A DNA stretch of 14,005 nucleotides from Oscillospiraceae bacterium (lineage in GTDB: Bacteria > Bacillota > Clostridia > Oscillospirales > Ruminococcaceae), in the NCBI GenBank assembly GCA_003516865.1, contig DPBR01000063.1, forward strand, positions 27,256-41,260, given 5' to 3'. The notes beneath the pieces were generated by a model. That model saw only the letters and a program-made list of their open reading frames with translations, searched no databases and had not been told where the DNA came from. Of the stretch, positions 7,576-14,005 are shown one piece after another; the first letter of the stretch is position 1; every line of letters begins with the position of its first letter. A program made the position numbers and the translations under genes.

Positions 7576-7812
7576 TCAGAGCGAATTATCGTTTTTCTTT
7601 TCAAGATTTTTCGATGCGCTCTGTTCGGGTCTTTTTGTGGTTTTCGCTGCATTTTCACCCGAAAGTTCGCTGAAGCTCATTTTTTCCCGTGAACCCTTCT
7701 GAGCCGTCATATATCTTTCGGCGAATGCGGCGATTATTTTTTCCATACTTTCCGATGGCTCAAAGCGGGCATAGTCGAAAGTTTTGGCTATCCGCTTTTC
7801 GGTAAACTGCAT
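7576..7812 (-). CDS. Small unknown protein carrying the shared SFxEL C-terminal motif
   Basis: This encodes 78 residues; I do not recognise the family. A GTG at 7821 extends it by 3 codons, but that codon falls within the GGGGTGG ribosome-binding stretch, so the ATG at 7812 is preferred. It has no membrane helix or signal peptide. The first 40 residues look helical (FDYARFEPSESMEKIIAAF). Residues 42-54 (REKMSFSELSGEN) match residues 404-416 of the upstream 443-residue protein (RDKISFNELVGNN), and both end in polar, Lys/Ser/Asn-rich tails of similar length. It starts 35 nt after that gene, so it is co-transcribed with it. The pilin promoter P1 lies just behind its stop. A possible role is as a secreted substrate, or a chaperone or adaptor for one; this is inference. 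Confidence 0.72.
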   Translation of the reverse strand: MQFTEKRIAKTFDYARFEPSESMEKIIAAFAERYMTAQKGSREKMSFSELSGENAAKTTKRPEQSASKNLEKKNDNSL

Positions 7813-7847
7813 TCTGACCACCCCGTTTGCGCTTTATTTTATGACTG

Positions 7848-9179
7848 TCAAAGACCGAGCGAAGGCGCTTTTTTGCTTAGGTCTTTCGTGTTATCGCGAG
7901 CGTACTTTGTGGGCGCGAGCTTTGTTATGTCGTTATTGCCGACAAGCTCGTTAAAGCTGATTTTATCGCGCACCGTCTTGTTTTTTTCGGACTTTTCTTC
8001 AATCTTGTTTTCAATCTCGGCAACCTTTGATTTTTCGTCTATACCGAACAAGCTCTCGAAAAATTCGCGGATTTTCTGCCAAACGCTCTTGGGTTCGGGA
8101 TTTTCGCAGAATTTCGGCTTAAGAGCGATGTTTTTCTGCGTTTCGGGATTAACGACCGAGATATTATCGCCGTTAAGCGCGTGCTGAACGACGTCGCAGA
8201 CGAAATCAATCGGAAGCTGACCCTTTCCGTGCGTTCCCTCGTTAAACAGCGGCTTTCCGTCAAGCATAAAGTCTATCGGCTTAATCGGGTCGACCATATC
8301 GACGTTATTGCCGTCAACCGCCATAGATATAATTATGTTGTTGCAGATGTTATTGTAAACGTCGCTTGCCCAGATTTTATCCTCGTTTGTGAACTCTCCG
8401 GTTTTTGCGTGTTCGAGGAACTCGGACGGCTTAACCTTAATTCCGTTTCCGAAATACGCGCGGAATTCCTGCACGTTTTCGGGGAGAATTTCCATCTCGT
8501 TCTTGAGGACGGGCGACAATTTGCCGATACCCAGCGCGAGGTCCGTTGATACATAGCTTACCATACGGCTCTCGGAGGCTTCTTTCTGCGCTTCGGCGAG
8601 GGCTTCGGCGGCGCTGTTCTTTTCCGCAAGCTTGCCTGTGAGAGAATAGATAAACGCGCAGCTTTCCGTGAGAAACAAATCATTGTCGATGTCCTTATAA
8701 TCGCGCTCATATTCGTGATAGCGCTCTTTCATTTTCTCGACAAACTGTTTCGTTTCAACTCTTTTCGGATTAAGACCGAGCTTCTCATCGACATAATCCT
8801 TAATCTGATTTTTAAGCGCGTTTTTCTGTTCTTCGGTAGAATAGCCCTGCGCCTCAAGCTTCGCGATATTTTCTTCCCGTCCGAAGATAACGTCGATGTT
8901 TTCCTTGATTCTTTCCGCCGCGTAAATGCTGTTTACTGTTTTCAGCGCAAATCCCGCCGCGCGAGTCACGGCAACCTTGTCGTTAGTCTTTGAAGCCTCG
9001 GGATCCAGAAACTTGTTTTCGACAAACCTTTCCGCGAGAGTATCCATAAACCTGTTCGGGTCCTCGAATTTAATTTCCTGCGTCGCCGAGTCGTAATATT
9101 CAAGCCAATCGGGCGTATTAACCGCAGCAGTCGCAACCGCCGCGTGAAGAAAGCTGTTGAATGTTTTTGTGTTTGCCAT
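7848..9179 (-). CDS. Unknown 443-residue protein with SFxEL C-terminal motif, candidate T4SS substrate
   Basis: The family is not recognised. The protein is soluble-looking and mostly helical, with no transmembrane helix and only a weak hydrophobic N-terminal stretch (FLHAAVATAAV, 10-20). A helical section at about 70-205 is rich in Lys, Glu and Ala. The middle, about 230-350, is more globular (for example GKGQLPIDFVCDVVQHALNG). Near the C terminus is an amphipathic segment (VWQKIREFFESLFGI, about 366-380), then a charged KIEEKSEKNK linker, then RDKISFNELVGNN at 404-416, and a polar tail. The 13-residue motif is shared with the next gene at nearly the same distance from the C terminus. The ribosome binding site GGGAGG precedes the ATG, and ECF-like promoter P2 lies upstream. 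Its position directly behind the sigma gene and before the T4SS genes suggests a secreted effector or surface substrate; this is inference. Confidence 0.8.
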   Translation of the reverse strand: MANTKTFNSFLHAAVATAAVNTPDWLEYYDSATQEIKFEDPNRFMDTLAERFVENKFLDPEASKTNDKVAVTRAAGFALKTVNSIYAAERIKENIDVIFGREENIAKLEAQGYSTEEQKNALKNQIKDYVDEKLGLNPKRVETKQFVEKMKERYHEYERDYKDIDNDLFLTESCAFIYSLTGKLAEKNSAAEALAEAQKEASESRMVSYVSTDLALGIGKLSPVLKNEMEILPENVQEFRAYFGNGIKVKPSEFLEHAKTGEFTNEDKIWASDVYNNICNNIIISMAVDGNNVDMVDPIKPIDFMLDGKPLFNEGTHGKGQLPIDFVCDVVQHALNGDNISVVNPETQKNIALKPKFCENPEPKSVWQKIREFFESLFGIDEKSKVAEIENKIEEKSEKNKTVRDKISFNELVGNNDITKLAPTKYARDNTKDLSKKAPSLGL

Positions 9180-9218
9180 AATAACCTCCCGAAAAATCCT
9201 GCGTTATTGCTTTCACCT

Positions 9219-9249
9219 GTTTATACGAACAATTCGGTTTTTCGTAACA
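9219..9249 (-). promoter_or_regulatory. ECF-type promoter P2 in front of the 443-codon gene
   Basis: On the minus strand, TGTTAC (9249-9244) is followed after exactly 16 nt by CGTATAAAC (9227-9219). It aligns with P1 without gaps, matching at TGT-AC, GTT and GTATAAAC. The fit to TGWAAC-N16-CGTA type ECF promoters is good, and it lies in the 73-bp gap between the sigma gene and the ATG at 9179. P2 alone also has an inverted repeat TACGAA/TTCGTA spanning the spacer, which could be coincidental or a binding site. Confidence 0.7.
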
Positions 9250-9252
9250 AAT

Positions 9253-9747
9253 TTATGAGATTTTTTCGAGAATTTCTTTTAATTTTGCAAGCGCGCGCAT
9301 ATGCGTAACCCTGGCGTTTGTTTCTGACAAATCCATCATCTCGCCGATTTTGGAAAACCTGAACCCGTGATAATACCGCGCGACGATAATATCCCGCATC
9401 TTCTCGGGCAGCTCTGAGAGCGCTTTTGCGAGGATTTCCTGCCGTTCTTCCATAACAAGCTTATCGACAGGCTCGTCGTCAACGGGAATTTGAAGCTCCT
9501 CGATATCCTCGGTCATGCGCTGTTTCCTGAAGTATTCGATAAGAGTATTCTTCGTTATAACGTAAATCCACGTTGACGCGGACGCCTTTTCGGGGTTAAA
9601 GCCGTCGATATGCGAAACAACCTTCGCGAAAACGTCGGAAGTCAAATCCTCCGCGTCGGCGTAATTATGTATTCTATTAAATATGTACCCGAACACCTTG
9701 TTTTTGTATTCCTTGAAAAGCTGTTCGGCGGATATTTCAAAGCTCAT
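9253..9747 (-). CDS. ECF-type RNA polymerase sigma-70 family factor
   Basis: This encodes 164 residues, the usual size of an ECF sigma factor with only regions 2 and 4. Region 2 spans about 10-78 and includes DAEDLTSDVFAKV (31-43) and the -10-binding stretch STWIYVITKNTLIEYFRKQR. Region 4 spans about 104-158, with LPEKMRDIIVARYYHGFRF and a helix-turn-helix at about 130-155 (IGEMMDLSETNARVTHMRALAKLK). It starts at the ATG at 9747 with AGGAG 6 nt upstream. No gene resembling an anti-sigma factor or zinc-finger partner follows; instead a gene with an ECF-like promoter does. The factor likely drives P2 and P1 and so the T4SS genes. Its own promoter looks like a normal sigma-A site, so it may be controlled by other signals or post-translationally. 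Confidence 0.95.
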   Translation of the reverse strand: MSFEISAEQLFKEYKNKVFGYIFNRIHNYADAEDLTSDVFAKVVSHIDGFNPEKASASTWIYVITKNTLIEYFRKQRMTEDIEELQIPVDDEPVDKLVMEERQEILAKALSELPEKMRDIIVARYYHGFRFSKIGEMMDLSETNARVTHMRALAKLKEILEKIS

Positions 9748-9806
9748 AAATTGCTCCTCGTATGACTTTTACTTCAAGCCAAAACGGACAAAACAGTCCT
9801 TTTACT

Positions 9807-9835
9807 ATTATAATTGAAAAAGCGATTAATTTCTA
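9807..9835 (-). promoter_or_regulatory. Probable sigma-A-type promoter of the sigma factor gene
   Basis: On the minus strand, a TATAAT -10 box (9812-9807) lies 17 nt from a TAGAAA -35 box (9835-9830, 4 of 6 to TTGACA). It is about 60 nt before the ATG at 9747. A second TATAAT occurs further up (9886-9881) but has no good -35 box at the right distance. Confidence 0.6.
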
Positions 9836-9900
9836 TTGATGATTTCGACAGAAATATTGTTTTTTGTTGATTTTTGTAAGATTATACAAAAAACGCACTC

Positions 9901-9916
9901 TATTAATTGATTAATA
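9901..9916. repeat. Perfect AT-rich palindrome upstream of the sigma factor gene
   Basis: TATTAAT and ATTAATA flank two bases. It lies upstream of both candidate promoters of the sigma gene, where a regulator could bind. In so AT-rich a region a chance palindrome is also possible. Confidence 0.4.
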
Positions 9917-10094
9917 TTGCAATTTATCCAAATTTTTCTTCCCGTTCAAAGAAAGCAGCTGAAATATCGAGATTTTTAAGGCAATCTCACGCGGAGCCAT
10001 TCGCTTTTTACAATAATACGCGGTGTAAGATAATAAATATTAACAAAAATATATCTTTTCCCGCGCAAATTGCAGTCTTTTATTATCAATTGCG

Positions 10095-10123
10095 AAAAAG
10101 CGTCCTTTTCGCGGACGCTTTTT
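10095..10123 (-). terminator. Intrinsic terminator after the murD-like gene
   Basis: AAAAAGCGTCC (10095-10105) pairs with GGACGCTTTTT (10113-10123) around a 7-nt loop. In minus-strand transcripts the stem is followed by UUUUU, five bases beyond the murD stop. The A/T symmetry makes it able to stop transcription from either side. It isolates the tmcAL-murL-murD cluster from the sigma/T4SS genes. Confidence 0.88.
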
Positions 10124-10128
10124 TGCTG

Positions 10129-11436
10129 TTACAGGCTGTTTACAAGCCGCTTGAAATCTCTTCCGCGCTCCTCGAAATTGCGGTAAAAACCATAGCTCGC
10201 GGCGGCGGGCGAGAGGATAACGCGCGTTTTTGCGCAGCGCGAAGCGAATTTAACGGCTTCTTCCATATCCGCCGCGTTGATTACGTTGACGTGATTGTTT
10301 GTGATAAGGCGGGCGATTCTCCGTCCGCTGTCGGGGAGCAGAATTACGTTCTCGACAGCGCCCGTGTTGAGGAAATCGCCGAGCTCGTCATAAGGGATAC
10401 CCCTGTCCATACCGCCGAGAATAAGGCAGTCCGTGCCGTCAAACGCGTTCACGGCGGCGATTGTGGCTTCGGGAACGGTGCTTATGCTGTCGTTGATGTA
10501 TTCCACACCGTTTTTTGTCGCGACATATTCAAGCCTGTGCTCAAGCCCCTTGAACGTGCCGAGCGACTTAAGGCAGGTTTCCTTGTCCGCGCCCGCCGCA
10601 GTTGCCGCCGCAAGCGCCGCCGCGATGTTGTAGAGATTGTGCTTTCCGCGCAGGAGCGTTGTGATTTTATCCGACGGGATTTTCTCGCCGTACATATAAA
10701 TATCCGTTCCGTCCGTCCGGATATCGGCTTCGCTGCCGTAGGAAAGGGTTTTGAGATTAGCTTCCGTTTCCGCGGGAAGCAAATCGCGGTTTACGAAAGC
10801 GATCTGCTCGCTTGTCTGAAAACGCACTATATTGCGCTTTGCGTTGGCGTAAGCGTCAAACGAAACGTAATGGTCGAGGTGTTCGGGGAAAATGTTGAGC
10901 AGAACCGCGATATCGGGCGAATGGCGCACGAATTCAAGCTGATGGCAGCTCATTTCGCATACCGCGACGGTATCGGGAGTCATCTCCTCAAGCCGTCTGA
11001 GCGGAGGAACGCCGATATTCCCGATGAGCATGGTCTTAATTCCGCAGCTTTTCAGAAAGTGATAGATAAGCGAGGCGGTCGTGGACTTGCCCTTTGTGCC
11101 GGTAACTCCGATGATTTTGCACGGGTGAAGCTGCATAAGAAGCTCTGTCTGCGAGAGAATTTTGTCTTTGGTATCGTCGTCGTAAGCGTCTTTTATGATA
11201 ACTCCGGGCGATTGCAGGATAATATCATATTCTTTGCATATTTCAAGATAATTTTCACCGGAAATAGGGGTTACGTTCCTGATTTCCAGTTCGAGCGGGT
11301 TTATGTCCGCAACCGCGATTTCGCGGCAGCACGACAGCCCGCGGATAATGTCGAGCCAGCACTTTCCCTCGCGCCCAAGCCCCAAAACAACGGCTCTTTT
11401 GTCTTTGAAAACAGGTTTAAGAACGTCGTAATTCAT
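10129..11436 (-). CDS. murD: UDP-MurNAc-L-Ala:glutamate ligase, probably MurD2-type
   Basis: This encodes 435 residues and is a Mur ligase. The ATP-binding motif GTKGKST is at 113-119, with NIFPEHLDHY, the HRLE motif and NDSISTVPEAT in the central and C-terminal domains, and LSPAAASYGFYRNFEERG near the end, as in MurD proteins. Cytoplasmic MurD adds D-Glu to UDP-MurNAc-L-Ala. Two positions that contact D-Glu in E. coli MurD, the Lys in NDSKAT and the Lys in LGGDGK, appear here as Ile (NDSIST) and Arg (LGGMDRG). Together with the overlapping MurL-like gene, this suggests the MurD2 type, which ligates L-Glu. Its ATG overlaps the murL stop by 4 bp (ATGA), implying translational coupling. A plain MurD is the alternative; a second copy in the dcw cluster elsewhere would support the MurD2 reading. 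Confidence 0.9.
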   Translation of the reverse strand: MNYDVLKPVFKDKRAVVLGLGREGKCWLDIIRGLSCCREIAVADINPLELEIRNVTPISGENYLEICKEYDIILQSPGVIIKDAYDDDTKDKILSQTELLMQLHPCKIIGVTGTKGKSTTASLIYHFLKSCGIKTMLIGNIGVPPLRRLEEMTPDTVAVCEMSCHQLEFVRHSPDIAVLLNIFPEHLDHYVSFDAYANAKRNIVRFQTSEQIAFVNRDLLPAETEANLKTLSYGSEADIRTDGTDIYMYGEKIPSDKITTLLRGKHNLYNIAAALAAATAAGADKETCLKSLGTFKGLEHRLEYVATKNGVEYINDSISTVPEATIAAVNAFDGTDCLILGGMDRGIPYDELGDFLNTGAVENVILLPDSGRRIARLITNNHVNVINAADMEEAVKFASRCAKTRVILSPAAASYGFYRNFEERGRDFKRLVNSL

Positions 11437-12752
11437 AAAGCAGTCATCTCCACATAAGGTAAGAATTTTTCGGGAACGAAGTTGTCCCTGTCGAAGAAGC
11501 CCGAAAGCTCGGCGGGCTTATAATCGGGGAATTTCGCCGCAAACCGCCTAAGAAGCGGCGGCGGGTTATCGCGCCTTTTTTCAAGCGCCATTGAAAGCGC
11601 CAGCCTAACCTCTTTTTTCGTGCCGACGCACTCGAACGGCTTATCTTCGCCGTCGAGCATAAGTCCGTCGAGCATATCCGAAAGTTTGGTTTTTTGCAGC
11701 ATATTGCAGCCGAAAATGCTCAAAAGCGCGCTGTCATCGAGGAACGCCGCGAGCAGAATATACACATAAAGGCATTTTGCGCAGTTACAGCACCAGATAT
11801 CGGTTTTGCCGCCGAGGTTACAGCTCTGAAAAACGGGAAAATACCGCGGATATTTCACAAATTCGCGCGCAATCTGCCACTCGGAAAGCGGTCTTAGCAG
11901 GCTGAAATACTCGGTGCAGTCGGAAAAGGCGTCCGCGCAGTATTCGCGGAAATCGCGCTCAAATTCGGTTGATTTGCTGTATTGATGATTGACGTTTTTT
12001 CCGTCGACGTAGGTTTCGTTCGCGCTGCTTTCGTTTGAGAGAACGGCGTATTTTTTGCCGAGAAAACACCCGCACAGCACCGCCGAAAACGCAACGACGG
12101 CGGAAAACGGCGTGTGACCGTTGAGATAACCCGCTTTGTTGAGCGAAAGAAGCGTTTTGTCGATTGTCCGCTTGAAGATAACGCTCTTTTCGGGGGCAAT
12201 CCCCGCAGCTTCTATACAGCCGTAAATCGCTTTTCTGCCGTTAATCGCGAACGGCGTGATATCCTCGCCCGCCTTTTTCAGCAGTTCAAGCGTAACGGCG
12301 CTGTCCTTGCCGCCGCCGACAGGCACGAGCGCGCCGGAAATCCTCGGTTTAAAGCGCTTTTCGGGGGGCGGCGCGGGCGCTTCGATTGTCATAAAGCCGT
12401 CGAAATCCGCTTTTATTCCGTTGCGGTAAAAAAACTCGCCAAGACCATTGAAATAGAGCTTTTTCCACCAGTTTTTCTGCTTTTCGGAAAGCCCTCCGCA
12501 GCGTATCTCGACTTTCGGCGCGCAGCAGCATTTCCAGTAGGAAACAAGCTCCGCCATTCCGAGCGAGAACATAATCCTGTCGGCTTGTTCGCGGTCGTAA
12601 TCGAGCGTTTCAAGCTCGAACGGAAACGTCCAGGTCGGGTAAAAATCATATCCGTCAATGCCGAAATGATAGGTAAGAACGCCGTTTTCAAGCGTGTAAT
12701 CGTAGTAAACGAAAGTTTTGTGCTTTTCGCGAAGCTGCTCGTAAAGTCCCGT
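11433..12752 (-). CDS. murL: MurL-like UDP-MurNAc-L-Ala-L-Glu epimerase (start at a non-AUG codon)
   Basis: Read from ACG at 12752 this is 439 codons; from the first ATG (12572) it is 379. The extra 60 residues (GLYEQLREKHKTFVYYDYTL... to ...DREQADRI) look like genuine coding sequence and resemble the N-terminal part I recall for MurL proteins. Key blocks, numbered from the ACG: VPVGGGKDS (143-151, PP-loop-like nucleotide site), SNESSANE (239-246), VNHQYSKS (254-261), SLLRPLSE, and a Cys cluster CCNCAKC (321-327). MurL epimerises the terminal L-Glu of UDP-MurNAc-L-Ala-L-Glu to D-Glu in an ATP-dependent reaction and partners with MurD2. The 4-bp overlap with the murD-like gene supports this. 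The ACG lies 7 nt from an AAAAGGGGG stretch. Family recognition is from memory, without a search. Confidence 0.82.
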   Translation of the reverse strand, partial: TGLYEQLREKHKTFVYYDYTLENGVLTYHFGIDGYDFYPTWTFPFELETLDYDREQADRIMFSLGMAELVSYWKCCCAPKVEIRCGGLSEKQKNWWKKLYFNGLGEFFYRNGIKADFDGFMTIEAPAPPPEKRFKPRISGALVPVGGGKDSAVTLELLKKAGEDITPFAINGRKAIYGCIEAAGIAPEKSVIFKRTIDKTLLSLNKAGYLNGHTPFSAVVAFSAVLCGCFLGKKYAVLSNESSANETYVDGKNVNHQYSKSTEFERDFREYCADAFSDCTEYFSLLRPLSEWQIAREFVKYPRYFPVFQSCNLGGKTDIWCCNCAKCLYVYILLAAFLDDSALLSIFGCNMLQKTKLSDMLDGLMLDGEDKPFECVGTKKEVRLALSMALEKRRDNPPPLLRRFAAKFPDYKPAELSGFFDRDNFVPEKFLPYVEMTAL

Positions 12753-12759
12753 AAAACCG

Positions 12760-12768
12760 CCCCCTTTT
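12760..12768 (-). promoter_or_regulatory. Ribosome binding site deciding the murL start
   Basis: On the minus strand, AAAAGGGGG ends 7 nt before the ACG at 12752-12750. The in-frame TGA at 12770-12768 overlaps its first base, so translation in this frame must begin after it. No ATG, GTG, TTG or CTG exists in frame until the ATG at 12572, which has only a weak site (ACAGG). Confidence 0.6.
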
Positions 12769-12787
12769 CAAGAAAATATGCCGATTT

Positions 12788-13939
12788 TCACTCCAAAATA
12801 ACAGGTTTTGCCGTGAAATCGTACCCGCAGGCTCTCGGCTGTTCAAACGCAAGCGAATAGATATCGCCGAGCCGCGCCTCAAAATTAGCCTGTCTGAGAG
12901 CGGCGCGGGAAGTCTGCGAAAGCGCTTTGAGAGATGTATCGACGGGAATTTGTGCGTTCGCCGCCGCGAGAATTTCACGTCCGCGCGCGTTCATTCCCAG
13001 AATGTGGATATAAGCGGGCGGTTCGGCGGAAATCGACTTTGTTATGCCGAGAAAACCGCACAGCGAAGCCCTCCTTATCCTTGCGAGGGTATAACGCTTC
13101 GTTTTCGCGAGGAACAGAAGCTCCTCGAAGCTTCCCGCTTTTCTGACAGCCTTGAAAAGCCGTTCTCCAAGCCCGTTTGTGCAGTCGAATATTTGGTCGA
13201 AATCGTCCTTGCGGAGTATTCTGAGTTTTGCGAGAATTGCGCGTTCGAGCCTGCGGATATCGGCGCTCGGCTCGTTTAAAACGGGCGCGAACGCGGAATA
13301 ATCCTCGCCCGCGAGAATTTTCTTTCTGATTGACGAACCCGAAGCGAAAACGCCGTCTTTTTCCTCGTCGTGACCCGCGCCCTCGCGCTTCACGGTGAAC
13401 GGTTCAATGCGGCTTCCGATATCGTCGAGCGCGCTCAGATACTCAATCGCGAGCGTGTTGTTCGGAGAAGCGATAACCTCGGAAACGTCGGGCGTGTAAT
13501 ACTCCCGAAGCGCGTCCTGAAGCGCCGCGGGATAGCTTTTCCCGCGCTTTATCATAAGGTCGAATTTATCGCTTTTCACGCTGTATTCAATGGCGCCGGA
13601 AGCCTCTTTCAGCGCGGAAACATCGCCGCTTTCGCTTCCGAACGAGAGCATATTTACGCAGTCCAGCGCGGCAATCACGCTCACAGCGCCCCTCGCAAAG
13701 CCCTCCGCCGACATCAGCGAATATCTTGCGGGCAGCTCTATCACAAGGTCCGAGCCGTTTTCGAGGGCGGTTTTCGCGCGCGAATATTTGTCGAATACCG
13801 CAAAATCGCCGCGCTGAACGAAATTTCCGCTCATAACGCTCACGATATGGGTTGCGCCCGCTTTGCGCGTTTCGTCAAGCAGGAACTTATGCCCGAAATG
13901 AAATGGGTTGTACTCGCTTATAACAGCGGCGATTTTCAT
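12788..13939 (-). CDS. tmcAL: tRNA(Met) cytidine acetate ligase TmcAL (YlbM family)
   Basis: This encodes 383 residues. The enzyme uses ATP and acetate to form N4-acetylcytidine at wobble position 34 of elongator tRNA-Met. The nucleotidyltransferase-like N terminus shows ISEYNPFHFGHKF, with the HxGH motif at 14-17, and SGNFVQRGDFAV at about 37-48; further on, ASPNNTLAIEYL and ASGSSIRKKI are typical of the family. The open frame extends 21 codons further up to 14002, but GGAGGT (13946-13951) sits 6 nt before the ATG at 13939, which is therefore the start. Length and motifs are intact. The stop lies 35 nt before the murL ACG, so the genes are probably co-transcribed. No clear promoter is visible in the 66 bases to the window edge. 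Confidence 0.95.
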   Translation of the reverse strand: MKIAAVISEYNPFHFGHKFLLDETRKAGATHIVSVMSGNFVQRGDFAVFDKYSRAKTALENGSDLVIELPARYSLMSAEGFARGAVSVIAALDCVNMLSFGSESGDVSALKEASGAIEYSVKSDKFDLMIKRGKSYPAALQDALREYYTPDVSEVIASPNNTLAIEYLSALDDIGSRIEPFTVKREGAGHDEEKDGVFASGSSIRKKILAGEDYSAFAPVLNEPSADIRRLERAILAKLRILRKDDFDQIFDCTNGLGERLFKAVRKAGSFEELLFLAKTKRYTLARIRRASLCGFLGITKSISAEPPAYIHILGMNARGREILAAANAQIPVDTSLKALSQTSRAALRQANFEARLGDIYSLAFEQPRACGYDFTAKPVILE

Positions 13940-14005
13940 ATACGCACCTCCGAGTGGAACGATTTTTGCCAAGAGAAATATCTTTTTAGGGCTACACCGC
14001 ATAAT

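Larger units (their letters stand above)
9748..10094. other. AT-rich intergenic region between the murD-like and sigma factor genes
   Basis: This stretch is much more AT-rich than its neighbours and holds no convincing gene on either strand. It contains the sigma gene promoter, a second TATAAT, and a TATTAAT-TG-ATTAATA palindrome (9901-9916). It separates a housekeeping cluster from the T4SS locus. No tRNA, direct repeat or attachment site was seen by eye. Confidence 0.6.

Noticed and set aside
9881..9886. Second TATAAT as main sigma gene promoter
   Set aside because: No acceptable -35 hexamer lies 16-18 nt upstream, whereas the 9807-9835 site has a 17-nt spacer and a 4/6 -35 box.
9748..10094. 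Attachment site or tRNA marking an integration boundary
   Set aside because: No tRNA fold and no direct repeats were recognised by eye; AT richness alone fits an ordinary promoter region.
9907..11457. 516-codon plus-strand open frame
   Set aside because: It lies antisense to the well-supported murD-like gene and has no ribosome binding site or family motifs; it results from that gene's codon usage.
12688..12978. 96-codon minus-strand frame across the tmcAL/murL junction
   Set aside because: It is out of frame with both genes, Arg/Leu-rich, and has no family features; the murL frame is better explained by an ACG start.
13940..14002. N-terminal extension of TmcAL
   Set aside because: It includes the GGAGGT ribosome binding site of the ATG at 13939 and precedes the conserved MKIAAVISEYNPFH start.

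Overview
The window looks like a chromosomal segment of a Gram-positive Clostridia-type bacterium, probably from the Oscillospirales/Ruminococcaceae side. The grounds are strong AGGAGG ribosome binding sites, the tmcAL gene, the gene families and the codon style. No database search was possible, so the taxonomic call is an inference. Every convincing gene lies on the minus strand, so transcription runs from high to low coordinates.

Right part (about 10095-13939): a compact housekeeping cluster, tmcAL - murL-like epimerase - murD-like ligase, ending in a strong intrinsic terminator. The pair before the terminator overlaps by 4 bp (ATGA). Together they resemble the MurD2/MurL route, in which L-Glu is ligated to UDP-MurNAc-L-Ala and then epimerised to D-Glu on the nucleotide precursor. 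The murL-like frame continues 60 codons upstream of its first ATG and has no ATG, GTG or TTG there. An ACG sits 7 nt behind a purine-rich Shine-Dalgarno sequence, so initiation is unusual or the start codon has mutated.

Middle (about 7491-10094): an AT-rich intergenic stretch with a sigma-A-type promoter, then an ECF-type sigma factor gene, then two unrecognised genes (443 and 78 codons). The two unrecognised proteins share a 13-residue motif, R-x-K-[IM]-S-F-x-E-L-x-G-x-N, placed 24-27 residues from their C termini. The first of them and the downstream pilin gene are each preceded by the same promoter-like element, TGTWAC-N16-[CG]GTATAAAC, an architecture typical of ECF sigma promoters.

Left part (1-7490): a type IV secretion (T4SS) gene run. 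It holds a VirB2/TrbC-like pilin, a CPBP-family intramembrane protease, a VirD4/TraG-like coupling ATPase, a signal-peptide-bearing Ig-like surface protein with a Ser/Asp-rich linker, and two tandem VirB6/TrbL-like membrane proteins. The second of these runs off the left edge. No relaxase, integrase, VirB4 or attachment site is visible; they could lie beyond the left edge.

The most interesting reading is a T4SS wired to its own ECF sigma factor. In this model the sigma factor switches on two candidate secreted or substrate proteins carrying a common C-terminal tag, and separately the pilin and secretion genes behind it. Whether it is part of an integrative conjugative element or a dedicated protein-secretion machine cannot be decided from this window.
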